49,990 bases of DNA from NCBI GenBank assembly GCA_016879935.1, contig JAACJQ010000324.1, positions 1 to 49,990 of the forward strand, given 5' to 3'. The translations under genes were made by a program, and so were the position numbers. This document shows, in pieces, positions 27,293-34,171 of this stretch. Below the pieces are notes generated by a model. The model was not told the DNA's origin, made no database searches, and saw nothing but the letters and a program-made list of their open reading frames with translations. Within the stretch, counting starts at the first letter, position 1. Each line of letters opens with the position of its first letter. The stretch is from Archangiaceae bacterium (GTDB lineage Bacteria; Myxococcota; Myxococcia; Myxococcales; Myxococcaceae).

Positions 27293-28357
27293 ATGACTAC
27301 CGCGTTGGCGACCCAGGTTGCGTTCAAAGAGAAGGCCCCCGAAGGGCACTTCGGCGCTGATCTGCCCGACGCGAGCGCTGCGATTCTGCAGGCGCGCATC
27401 AAGGATCTGCAGCTTCACCTCAAAGGAACGCGGCTCGAGCGCTTCATCGGGCAGCTCTACGAAGAGCTCGAGGCCAAGGGCATCTCGCTGCGGCCCCAGT
27501 GCTACCTCTCGGATCAGTGGGGCTGCCCGTCAGGGGTGCCCGTCATCGGCATTCCCTTCTACCTGGCTGATCCGCAACTGACGCAGATCGAAGATCGCCT
27601 CGGCAGCGGCGCAGAAGATGAGCGCGAGATCATGATGTACCTGCGCCACGAGGCCGGGCACGCGTTCAACTACGCCTACAAGCTCTACGAGACCGAGGAG
27701 TGGCGGAAGCTCTTCGGTGACTTCGGCAAGCCGTACCTCGAGACCTACAAGCCGCGCCCGTTCTCGCGAAAGTACGTCATTCACATCTCGGGCTGGTACG
27801 CGCAGAAACACCCCGACGAAGACTTCGCCGAGACGTTTGCCGTGTGGCTCACGCCCGACTCGCGCTGGGCCGAGCGGTACAAGGCCTGGGGCGCGATCAA
27901 GAAGCTGCAGTACATGGAGGGCGTCATCGGGAAGCTCGGCCGCACCGCCGCGCCCGTCACGCTCGATGAACGCGACGTCGACGTCGGCGAGATGGAAGAG
28001 ACGGTGCTCGATCACTACCGGCAGCGGCAGCTCGCCGAGAAGATCGACCTGCAGATCGGTGATCAGCTCGATCAAGATCTGATGAACCTCTTCGAAGCGC
28101 CGGGCGCCGCCGACGTTCGCGCCGACACCCTGATTCGCGCCGAGCGTCAGGGCCTCATCTCGGCGGTCACGCAGTACTCGGGCGTCGGCCGCGCGGCGAT
28201 CGTCTCGGTGCTCGAGCACCTGAGCGATCGCACCAACAAGCTCAACCTCACCGTGAAGCGCGACCTGGCCCACGTGTACACGACGCGGCTCACCTCGCTC
28301 GTGACGGCGCTCGCGATGAACTACCTCTACACCGATCGTTTCTTCGAGACCGATTGA
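27293..28357 (+). CDS. Putative zinc metallopeptidase
   Basis: The 354-residue protein has no signal peptide. A zinc-binding HExxH is present as 'RHEAGHAFNYAYKL' (His119, Glu120, His123). About 50 residues later an acidic motif, 'HPDEDFAETFAVWL' (Glu177/Glu180), probably supplies the third ligand. This spacing fits the loosely defined 'putative zinc-binding metallopeptidase' (Peptidase_Mx-like) group rather than thermolysin. The C-terminal third is helical and charged. The ATP-grasp ligase gene follows 25 bases after the stop, and the pairing suggests a peptide bond made by one enzyme and cut by the other; that is inference. The ATG at 27293 is chosen; an upstream GTG would add 19 non-conserved-looking residues. 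Confidence 0.75.
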   Translation: MTTALATQVAFKEKAPEGHFGADLPDASAAILQARIKDLQLHLKGTRLERFIGQLYEELEAKGISLRPQCYLSDQWGCPSGVPVIGIPFYLADPQLTQIEDRLGSGAEDEREIMMYLRHEAGHAFNYAYKLYETEEWRKLFGDFGKPYLETYKPRPFSRKYVIHISGWYAQKHPDEDFAETFAVWLTPDSRWAERYKAWGAIKKLQYMEGVIGKLGRTAAPVTLDERDVDVGEMEETVLDHYRQRQLAEKIDLQIGDQLDQDLMNLFEAPGAADVRADTLIRAERQGLISAVTQYSGVGRAAIVSVLEHLSDRTNKLNLTVKRDLAHVYTTRLTSLVTALAMNYLYTDRFFETD

Positions 28358-28382
28358 GCGTGCGGAGTAGACTCGGCCGCGA

Positions 28383-29417
28383 ATGGCCAATGTCCCTCCG
28401 ATGAAAGTGGCCGTGCTGCACTACCAGCCCGCCACCGACCCGATGGATCCGGTCGTCACGCACATCTGCGATGCCCTCTCAGCGCTGGGTCACACGCCCG
28501 TCACCATCGCCGTGCACGACCGTGTCTTCCCCGTGCTGCAGGCCATCGAAGAGGCGAAGGCCGACCTCGTCTTCAACGTCTGCGAGACCTTCGCCGACGA
28601 CTACCGCATGGAGGTGAACGTCGCGGCCCTGATGGAGATGGCGCGCGTGCGCTTCACCGGCTCTGGCACCGCGGGGCTGCTGCTCGCACAGGACAAGATC
28701 CTCACCAAGCAACTGCTCGAGTACCACGAGGTGCCGACGCCGAACTTCCTCACCTTCGACGGCGACACCTTCGAGGCCTTCGGGCGCATGGCGTTCCCGC
28801 TGATCGTCAAGCCGGCGCGCTCCGACGCGTCGCTGGGCATCGGCACCCACTCGGTCGTGAAGGACTGGGACGAGCTGACCCGGCGCGTGCGCGACATTCG
28901 CAAGACGCTCAACGACGAGTCGCTCGCCGAAGAGTTCATCGACGGCCGCGAAGTGTACGTGGGCGTCATCGGCACGCCGACGAAGCCCGAGATTCTGCCG
29001 ATCGTCGAGCTCGACTGGGGCAAGTGGGAAGCGGGCAAGCCGAAGGTGAGCGACCGCGAGGTGAAGTTCGGTGCGTTCAGCGAAGACAGCCCCTTCCTCC
29101 AGATCGCCAAAGACATCAGCCCCGAGCTGAAGGCCCGCATCGAGCGCAGCGCCCTGCTCGCGTTCCGCGCCCTCAAGATTCGTGACTATGCGCGCGTCGA
29201 CTTCCGCATCTCGGAGAAGGGCGAAGCGTACGTGCTCGAGGTGAACCCGAACCCGTACCTCGAGAAAGAAAGTGAGCTGGCCATGGCCGCCGAGGAGCGC
29301 GGCATGTCGTACACGCAGCTCATCGGCCGCATCGTCGAGTCGGCTGCGAGCCGCCACGGCATCAAGGCAAAGCCCGAGAAGACCACGACGGGCGAGACGC
29401 CGCAGGCCCAGGCCTGA
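28383..29417 (+). CDS. ATP-grasp ligase, D-Ala-D-Ala ligase-like
   Basis: The 344-residue enzyme has the ATP-grasp layout of D-alanine-D-alanine ligases. The N-terminal domain contains 'DLVFNVCETFADDYRMEVNVA', the ATP-binding part has 'FPLIVKPARSDASLGIG' and 'LAEEFIDGREVYVGVIG', and the catalytic end is 'ARVDFRISEKGEAYVLEVNPNP'. The metal-binding Asp and Glu/Asn are present. Compared with true Ddl, the N-terminal motif 'VFNVCET' replaces 'LHGxxGEDG', so a different amino-acid or peptide substrate is likely. No murein genes are nearby. A Lys/Thr/Glu/Gln-rich tail follows the domain. It lies 25 bases after the metallopeptidase. TAGACT nine bases before the ATG may be a -10 element. Confidence 0.85.
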   Translation: MANVPPMKVAVLHYQPATDPMDPVVTHICDALSALGHTPVTIAVHDRVFPVLQAIEEAKADLVFNVCETFADDYRMEVNVAALMEMARVRFTGSGTAGLLLAQDKILTKQLLEYHEVPTPNFLTFDGDTFEAFGRMAFPLIVKPARSDASLGIGTHSVVKDWDELTRRVRDIRKTLNDESLAEEFIDGREVYVGVIGTPTKPEILPIVELDWGKWEAGKPKVSDREVKFGAFSEDSPFLQIAKDISPELKARIERSALLAFRALKIRDYARVDFRISEKGEAYVLEVNPNPYLEKESELAMAAEERGMSYTQLIGRIVESAASRHGIKAKPEKTTTGETPQAQA

Positions 29418-29532
29418 ACCCGTCGCGCCGGCCACATCCCTGTAGCGCACCGTAGCGTTCCGGCGATTCTCTTGATCCCGCCCTCAGGCCCGCTCAGGAT
29501 TCACTCTGTTCCGTCGCGAAAGAGGAGAACCC

Positions 29533-30036
29533 ATGCTGAATCGCCGTCTGCTGCGCGTCATTGCTCTCGCCGTCGCCACCGCCGTCTTCTCGACTGGCTG
29601 CATGCTCTCGCGTGCGGTCGATCGTGCGTTCCTCGGGCTCACCGTGCGACGGCCCAGCTTCGAGGCGCGCAAGACGACGGGCGTGTTCCTCTTGCCGATC
29701 ACCTTCGCGATCGACGTGGCCACGTTCCCCATTCAGGCGCTGCTCGTCGTGATCCTCGGCGACAACTTCCCCTTCAAGGAAGAGGAGCAGCTCAACCAGA
29801 TGTACGCGCTCAACCAGCACCCGCAGATGCAGAAGCTCTCGCCCGAGCGTCGCGCCATCGCGATGCGTGAGTTCGAGAGCCTGCTCCGCTCGGGGCAGCT
29901 GAGCCGCAACACGACGCTCGCGCTCACCGACGACGGCCACTGGGTGCTGGTGCCCGTGAACGACGAGGCCCGCGATCAGATGCTCGCGCGTGCGCAGCAG
30001 CCCGAGACGGCGCCCGAAGCCGTCTGCGAACGCTGA
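29533..30036 (+). CDS. YceK/YidQ-like lipoprotein
   Basis: The 167-residue protein has a basic n-region and lipobox (VFSTG-C23). The central stretch 'GVFLLPITFAIDVATFPIQALL' resembles the conserved segment 'PxTFxxDxxxxPxQ' of small YceK/YidQ-type lipoproteins. The C-terminal half is polar. The function of that family is unknown. GAGGAG lies 6 bases before the ATG, and a strong terminator follows the stop. It is separated from the ATP-grasp gene by 115 bases. Confidence 0.7.
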   Translation: MLNRRLLRVIALAVATAVFSTGCMLSRAVDRAFLGLTVRRPSFEARKTTGVFLLPITFAIDVATFPIQALLVVILGDNFPFKEEEQLNQMYALNQHPQMQKLSPERRAIAMREFESLLRSGQLSRNTTLALTDDGHWVLVPVNDEARDQMLARAQQPETAPEAVCER

Positions 30037-30058
30037 GCGCGATCGTTTCGTCTCGGTG

Positions 30059-30097
30059 ACGCCCTCCCCGGCCCGGCCGCGGAGGGCGTTCTTCGTT
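30059..30097 (+). terminator. Strong terminator hairpin
   Basis: Perfect 9-base arms ACGCCCTCC (30059-30067) and GGAGGGCGT (30081-30089) enclose a GC-rich 13-base loop and are followed by 'tcttcgttt'. It lies between the YceK-like gene and the convergent esterase gene. Confidence 0.8.
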
Positions 30098-31090
30098 TCA
30101 GGGCATCGCGCCGTGGCGGCTCAGGAACGAGAAGGTGTCGCGCCAGCAGGCCCGCGCGCTCGGCGTGACCACGAAGGCGTGAAAGGCGTGCGGCCCACGT
30201 GCGTACTCGGCGAGCGTCGAGCCGGTGGAGCCAGCGTCGAGCAGCGCGCGATGCAGCCGGCGGGAATCGTCGAGCAGATGATCCCACGTGCCGCACGGCA
30301 GGAAGACGGGCGGGAGCGGACGGGCCGGGCGCTCCTTTCGCTCCAACGGCGCGAGGGGGTCGGCGAAGTCGAGCAGCCGCTCGGGCACTCGCACGCCACC
30401 GAGGTACGCATCGGTCACCTCTTCGAGCCGATCGCGGAAGAACGCAGCATGACGCGAGAACCGTTCAGGGCGGCTGACCTCGAAGATGCCGCAGGCAGCG
30501 ACCACCGCCTTCGGAACGACGCCGGTCGAGAACACGTCACGGGCGAACGACTCCTCTCGCGCCATCGTCGTTGCGAGCGTCAGCCCCATCGCCAGGTTCG
30601 CGCCGGCCGACTCTCCCGCCACGACGATGCGCCGAGGGTCGATGCCGAGCCGCGAGGCGTTGTCGATCAACCACTGCCAGGCCGAGGCGACGTCTTCGAC
30701 CGCAGTGGGAAACGGGCGGCCTGGCGCGAGGTGGTAGTTGATGTTCACCACCACGAAGCCGCGGCGGGCGTAGGCGAGCCCGAAGACCCAATGCGTTTCC
30801 TTCGAGAGGAAGCGAAAGCCGCCACCGTGAAGGTAGAGCACGCAGGGTCTGGGGCCTCGGGCGTCGTCGAGCGGCCGGTAGACGTCGAGCGTGTGTTCGA
30901 CCTTGCCCGTCGAGCGGTACGGCAGATCGCGCTCGACACCCACCCGGTGCAGACGCGGCTGCGCCATCGGGAGCCACCGGGACGAACGCGCGGCGGCGAC
31001 GAAGAAGCCATCGGTGGCCGCGGCGCCCAGGCGGCGACGAACGGACGCGCCGAGGCTGAGCCGCTGCTTCTCGATGAACCGCTCGGTCAT
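30098..31090 (-). CDS. Alpha/beta-hydrolase esterase (HSL family)
   Basis: The 330-residue protein has the hormone-sensitive-lipase family signature: oxyanion-hole motif 'HGGGF' (88-92), nucleophile elbow 'GESAGANLA' (Ser161), then 'CGTWDHLLDD' for the acid and 'GPHAFHAF' for the catalytic His. It should hydrolyse short-chain carboxylic esters in the cytoplasm; there is no signal peptide. Its ATG (31088-31090) overlaps the stop of the upstream SelW-like selenoprotein gene as ATGA, so the two are translationally coupled. The substrate is unknown. Confidence 0.9.
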   Translation of the reverse strand: MTERFIEKQRLSLGASVRRRLGAAATDGFFVAAARSSRWLPMAQPRLHRVGVERDLPYRSTGKVEHTLDVYRPLDDARGPRPCVLYLHGGGFRFLSKETHWVFGLAYARRGFVVVNINYHLAPGRPFPTAVEDVASAWQWLIDNASRLGIDPRRIVVAGESAGANLAMGLTLATTMAREESFARDVFSTGVVPKAVVAACGIFEVSRPERFSRHAAFFRDRLEEVTDAYLGGVRVPERLLDFADPLAPLERKERPARPLPPVFLPCGTWDHLLDDSRRLHRALLDAGSTGSTLAEYARGPHAFHAFVVTPSARACWRDTFSFLSRHGAMP

Positions 31091-31320
31091 GGCTGCTCGA
31101 GGGCCTTCGAGACGGCGTTGACGATCTCGAGTTCGCTCGGGAAGCCGTGGAGCGCCTTCTTGCTCACGATCTGGCCGTCAACCGCGACCTCGAAGATGCC
31201 TCCGCTGCCCTTGATGAGCTGTGCGTCGAGCTCGAGTTCGTCCTTCAGTGCGGCTGCCGCCCGGGCAGCCCGAGGCGCGTAGCCTCACGCCGTGCAGTAG
31301 GTGATCGTGACGGTCTTCAT
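31087..31320 (-). CDS. SelW/Rdx-family selenoprotein (in-frame UGA = Sec)
   Basis: Reading the UGA at 31285-31287 as selenocysteine gives a 77-residue thioredoxin-like protein of the SelT/SelW/SelH (Rdx) family. It begins 'MKTVTITYCTAUGYAPRA' and continues with 'GGIFEVAVDGQIVSKK' and 'EIVNAVSKALEQP'. These match vertebrate SelW at 'VYCGAUGY', 'FFEVMVAGKLIHSKK' and 'VAAIKAAL'. The redox motif is Cys9-x-x-Sec12. Three independent signs support a real gene: the stop is UGA exactly at the redox position, a SECIS-like hairpin lies just downstream, and both ends overlap neighbouring genes as ATGA (31317-31320 with the permease stop, 31087-31090 with the esterase start). Standard gene calling would miss it or call a truncated gene. 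It implies selA/B/C/D elsewhere in the genome. The product is probably a cytoplasmic thiol/selenol redox protein. Confidence 0.92.
31252..31270 (-). promoter_or_regulatory. Bacterial SECIS-like hairpin
   Basis: On the minus strand, arms GGCTGCC (31270-31264) and GGCAGCC (31258-31252) pair perfectly over 7 bases with loop CGGGC. The loop starts 22 bases after the UGA (31285-31287). Bacterial SECIS models require an apical loop roughly 16-37 bases after UGA with a G among its first two bases; here the second is G. It would recruit SelB-Sec-tRNA. Confidence 0.75.
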
Positions 31321-32075
31321 GAGAGCAGGTCGTAGCCAAGCCGCCCAACCAGCGCCAGCACCACCCCGAGCACCACGCGCCGCACGAGCCGATCGCCGCC
31401 CTTCACCGCGAGCTGCGCGCCCACCGTTCCGCCGACGAACTGACCGACCGCCATCGGTATCGAGACCTTCCACACCACGAGGCCCTTGAAGACGAACAGC
31501 AGCATCGCGGCGAGGTTGGAGGCGAAGTTCACCACCTTGGCGTTCGCGCTCGCCTGCTGGAGCGTGAGGTGGAGCACGGTGACGAACGCGATGATGAGGA
31601 AGGTGCCAGTGCCGGGCCCGAAGAAGCCATCGTAGGCGCCGATGCAGAGCGCGATGACCGAAGCCTTGAGCAGCGCACGAGTCGGCGGCGGCCGATCGTT
31701 CTGCTCTCCCGGCCTGACGAACGCGACCACGAGGCCCGCGCCGACCAGGAGCACGAGCACCAGCGGCTTGAGCACCTTCGGGTCGATCAACAGCAACAGC
31801 GCCGCGCCACCGAGGGAGCCGAGGAACCCGAGTGGAAAGAGCCAGCGCGCGCGTGGACGATCGATGAGCCCCGCGCGCAGGAAGCGCCAGAACGCAGCGC
31901 CCGAGCCGAAGACCGCCGAGCCCTTGTTGGTGCCGAACACGAGATACGGCGGCAGGCCGGCCGTGAGCAGCGCGGGCACGGTCAAGAGCCCACCACCACC
32001 CGCGATGGCGTCGATCAACCCCGCCGCGAAGGCGACGCCGGTGAGCGCGAGAATGGTGGTGAGCGGCAGCTCCAC
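31317..32075 (-). CDS. TauE/SafE (TSUP) family permease
   Basis: The 252-residue integral membrane protein has about seven to eight hydrophobic segments. Two TSUP motifs are visible: 'GLIDAIAGGGGLLTVPAL' near the N-terminus and 'GAYDGFFGPGTGTFL' in the middle. Family members move small anions such as sulfite, sulfoacetate or other sulfur-containing acids; the substrate here is unknown. The GTG start at 32075 has AGGCGG upstream. Its stop overlaps the SelW-like start as ATGA. It follows the Spy-like gene by 21 bases, so a four-gene operon is likely. Linkage to a selenoprotein raises the idea of sulfur/selenium oxyanion handling, which is inference. Confidence 0.9.
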   Translation of the reverse strand: MELPLTTILALTGVAFAAGLIDAIAGGGGLLTVPALLTAGLPPYLVFGTNKGSAVFGSGAAFWRFLRAGLIDRPRARWLFPLGFLGSLGGAALLLLIDPKVLKPLVLVLLVGAGLVVAFVRPGEQNDRPPPTRALLKASVIALCIGAYDGFFGPGTGTFLIIAFVTVLHLTLQQASANAKVVNFASNLAAMLLFVFKGLVVWKVSIPMAVGQFVGGTVGAQLAVKGGDRLVRRVVLGVVLALVGRLGYDLLS

Positions 32076-32096
32076 GGGGAGCCGCCTGATACCGCG

Positions 32097-32519
32097 TCAG
32101 TGCTTCGCGCGCTTCTCGAACCGCTCGGCCTTCTCGGTGAGCACCTCACGCTGCTTGGGCGTGAGCAACTGGTGCACCTCGAGGGCCTTGTCGGTCAGCG
32201 CGTGCGCGAACGAACGAACGGCATCGAGCTGCGTGTCGACCAATTGATGCACCTTCGAAGCGTCGGGTGTCGCCGACTTCCACTCCGTCATCAGTGCGGC
32301 CCGAGTCGCCTTCGCCTGCTCCGCCAGGGGTTTGCTCTGCGCGAGCGACTCCTTCGTCAGCGCCTGCACGCGCTCGCGTTGTGCCTGCGTGGCGTCGAGC
32401 TCGTCGAGCGCGTCGTCGATGCGCCACTGCACCATCTTCTCGAACCGCTCCGGGCGATTGCCGCAGCCCGTCGCCCCCATCGCCGACACCGAGAGCGCCA
32501 ACAGCATCCACTTCGACAT
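32097..32519 (-). CDS. Spy/CpxP-like periplasmic lipoprotein
   Basis: The 140-residue product has signal peptide and lipobox (SAMGATG-C19) and a mature part made of long amphipathic helices rich in Lys/Glu/Ala. The family's 'LTPxQ' motif is present near the C-terminus as 'LLTPKQREVLTEKAERFEKR'. Spy/CpxP/CnrX-type proteins are periplasmic chaperones or metal/envelope-stress sensors; here it is membrane-anchored. The ATG at 32519 has AAGGAGT upstream. It probably heads the operon that continues with the TauE/SafE permease, the selenoprotein and the esterase. Confidence 0.75.
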   Translation of the reverse strand: MSKWMLLALSVSAMGATGCGNRPERFEKMVQWRIDDALDELDATQAQRERVQALTKESLAQSKPLAEQAKATRAALMTEWKSATPDASKVHQLVDTQLDAVRSFAHALTDKALEVHQLLTPKQREVLTEKAERFEKRAKH

Positions 32520-32821
32520 GTGAGACTCCTTGCCCGCACGAAGCGAGCGCGTGTCGCGGTTGATTCCGCGCGACACACCAAACCCAGCGCGCGTGAGGAG
32601 CGAGTCTCGCTGCGGTGAAGAAGTGTGAACGGTGGCGCCGGAGGAGGAACGCCTTTGCGTTGCTCTTCGATGTTGCCGCTCCGGGCTCGACGTCATCGCG
32701 AGAGCGGGCCCGTCAGGGCGCCGAAGGGGCAATTGAAGGAGCGCTGGCGCGCCCATCGACCTCGTCGCCCCACCGAATTCCGTCGTCCGCGAGCCCGACG
32801 AGATCGACCAGGTGTGCCCGC
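32520..32821. other. Intergenic region upstream of the Spy-like gene
   Basis: These 302 bases separate two minus-strand genes. They contain the ribosome site of the Spy-like gene, the inverted repeat at 32551-32576 and presumably the operon promoter. No open frame here has convincing codon use, although a TTG at 32655 has a GGAGGAGG site before it. I see no RNA gene and no strong terminator. Confidence 0.5.
32551..32576. repeat. 8-base perfect inverted repeat in leader of the Spy-like operon
   Basis: GTGTCGCG (32551-32558) and CGCGACAC (32569-32576) flank a 10-base centre, 31 bases before the Spy-like ATG. It could be an operator or a leader hairpin. With no T-tract it is not an obvious terminator. 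Confidence 0.5.
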
Positions 32822-34072
32822 TCAGAACTGCAGCACGGCGTGATCCGTTGCAGGCATCACACGGTGCGGCTCAGAGGCGAGATCGACGACGACCCGAGTG
32901 CGCGTTCCCTGCTTGCCGAGCCGGACGCGGGTGATGAGGGATGAGTCGGTTGCGATCGTGTGACTGTGCGACGGCGCGCCGCCCTCGATGTCGAACACGA
33001 GCCGCGGAGGGTCGGAGAGAGCGAAGACCCGAGAGATGCGGGCTTCGCCGCGCAGCTGGGGACGAACGTCGAGGCCATCGGGAGACGGACTCCAGCTGAC
33101 ACTCGCGGCAGCACCCGAGGGGAGCTGAAGCTGTCCCTCCGCGTTCGCCGTGGTCGACCTGCGTGTTCGCGCAGCCGGAGCGGTCGGAGTCGCAGCGGTC
33201 GGAGTCTCAACGGTCGGAGTCGCAGCGGCCGGAGTTTCGACGGTCGGAGTCGCAGCGGCGATCGGAGTCCCAGCGGCGCTCAGAGCCTCAGCAGCCGTTG
33301 GCGTCGCAGCAGCCGTCGGAGCACCAGTCACACCCGTCGCAGTTGGAGCGTCGGTCGGTTCATCGGCCGTCTCAGCAGCCATTGCAGCAATGGGCGGAGG
33401 TGCGACCTCAGGCACGGCCGAATTCGTCTCCAGCGATTCAGGGCTCCCGGTGCCGTCACCAGCTGGCGCCTCGTCTTCTTCCGCCGGGCTCACCATCGCG
33501 GCGAGCTCGTCATTCACCCGAGGCGCGACGGACAGCACCTCGAGCGCACCAGCGCCTGCGACGGGTGTCGGCAGTGGCTTCGGTTCGGGCGGTTGAAACG
33601 CGACAATCACCAGCGCGGCGGCAGCAGCCAGTACGCCCACCCCAGCCACGTATGGCCACCAGCGGCGCTTCGGCGCCGGCGCTGCCTTGAGCGGCTTCCC
33701 CGTGTCGAGCGTCTCGACCAGGTAGTTCACCAACTCCGACGCGCGCGGGTGCAGGTAGTCGGTGAACCGCACGCCGCAGCCCTGAAACCGACCCTCGAAG
33801 CCCGACTCGTTCTTGCGCGCCCAGCGCACCTCTCCCTGGGCGAGCGGCAACGCCTGACCATTCGCTTCGAGCGAGATCGCCACGCGCGTTCCCGGCTCGA
33901 GCGGCTGCGGCATTCGCACGAAGACGCCATCACGCGACAGGTTCGCGGCGAGGGTTCTCCAGGCGCGCGGCTCACCGTCGATCGTCGTCACGCGAACCGG
34001 GTGCTTGAAGCGCACTCGCCTCGAACGCGTGGAGCGCTGCGAGTCGTCGAACGCTGTCTCGGCCGTCGCCAC
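32822..34072 (-). CDS. PilZ-transmembrane-AMIN fusion protein
   Basis: The 416-residue protein begins with a PilZ-type domain (residues ~15-115): 'RSRRVRFKHPVRV' and the second half-motif 'NLSRDGVFVRM' (NxSxxG). The first half of the c-di-GMP motif (RxxxR) is not exact, so binding is uncertain. One membrane helix follows ('WPYVAGVGVLAAAAALVIVAF', ~140-160), then a long Ala/Thr/Pro/Val-rich spacer with repeats. The C-terminal ~95 residues look like an AMIN domain ('ISRVFALSDPPRLVFDIEGG', 'TRVRLGKQGTRTRVVVDL'), which in other proteins binds peptidoglycan or secretin complexes. The fusion would link a cytoplasmic second-messenger-type sensor to the wall. The start has no strong ribosome site. 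Confidence 0.75.
   Translation of the reverse strand: MATAETAFDDSQRSTRSRRVRFKHPVRVTTIDGEPRAWRTLAANLSRDGVFVRMPQPLEPGTRVAISLEANGQALPLAQGEVRWARKNESGFEGRFQGCGVRFTDYLHPRASELVNYLVETLDTGKPLKAAPAPKRRWWPYVAGVGVLAAAAALVIVAFQPPEPKPLPTPVAGAGALEVLSVAPRVNDELAAMVSPAEEDEAPAGDGTGSPESLETNSAVPEVAPPPIAAMAAETADEPTDAPTATGVTGAPTAAATPTAAEALSAAGTPIAAATPTVETPAAATPTVETPTAATPTAPAARTRRSTTANAEGQLQLPSGAAASVSWSPSPDGLDVRPQLRGEARISRVFALSDPPRLVFDIEGGAPSHSHTIATDSSLITRVRLGKQGTRTRVVVDLASEPHRVMPATDHAVLQF
33181..33255 (+). repeat. 15-base coding minisatellite (five units)
   Basis: Five tandem 15-base units of the form CGGTCGGAGTCGCAG, in a 30-base alternating higher-order pattern, encode an Ala-Thr-Pro-Thr-Val/Glu-Thr-Pro spacer of the PilZ-AMIN protein on the minus strand. 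Degenerate units continue to about 33330. The 15-base period keeps frame, so copy number can vary without disrupting the gene. Confidence 0.7.
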
Positions 34073-34171
34073 GAAGGGAAGTCTGTTGCACGCACGACAG
34101 CCAGCAAGTTTCCGGTCGCGGTGGAAACACCCACCTGCACCTCTGCGCGCGGACGAGGTACGACCTCAATC

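Noticed and set aside
31285-31287. Treating the TGA as an ordinary stop (SelW pseudogene)
   Set aside because: The stop is UGA exactly at the redox position, the downstream part is intact, a SECIS-like hairpin is present and both gene ends overlap neighbours. Decay would not keep all of these.
32625-32843. Short plus-strand frame with a purine-rich GGAGGAGG site
   Set aside because: The predicted protein is mostly Arg/Pro with no fold, and it runs into the convergent PilZ-AMIN gene.
33175-33330. Regular short repeats as CRISPR
   Set aside because: Units are 15 bases with no spacers and keep a coding frame for a Pro/Thr/Ala linker.
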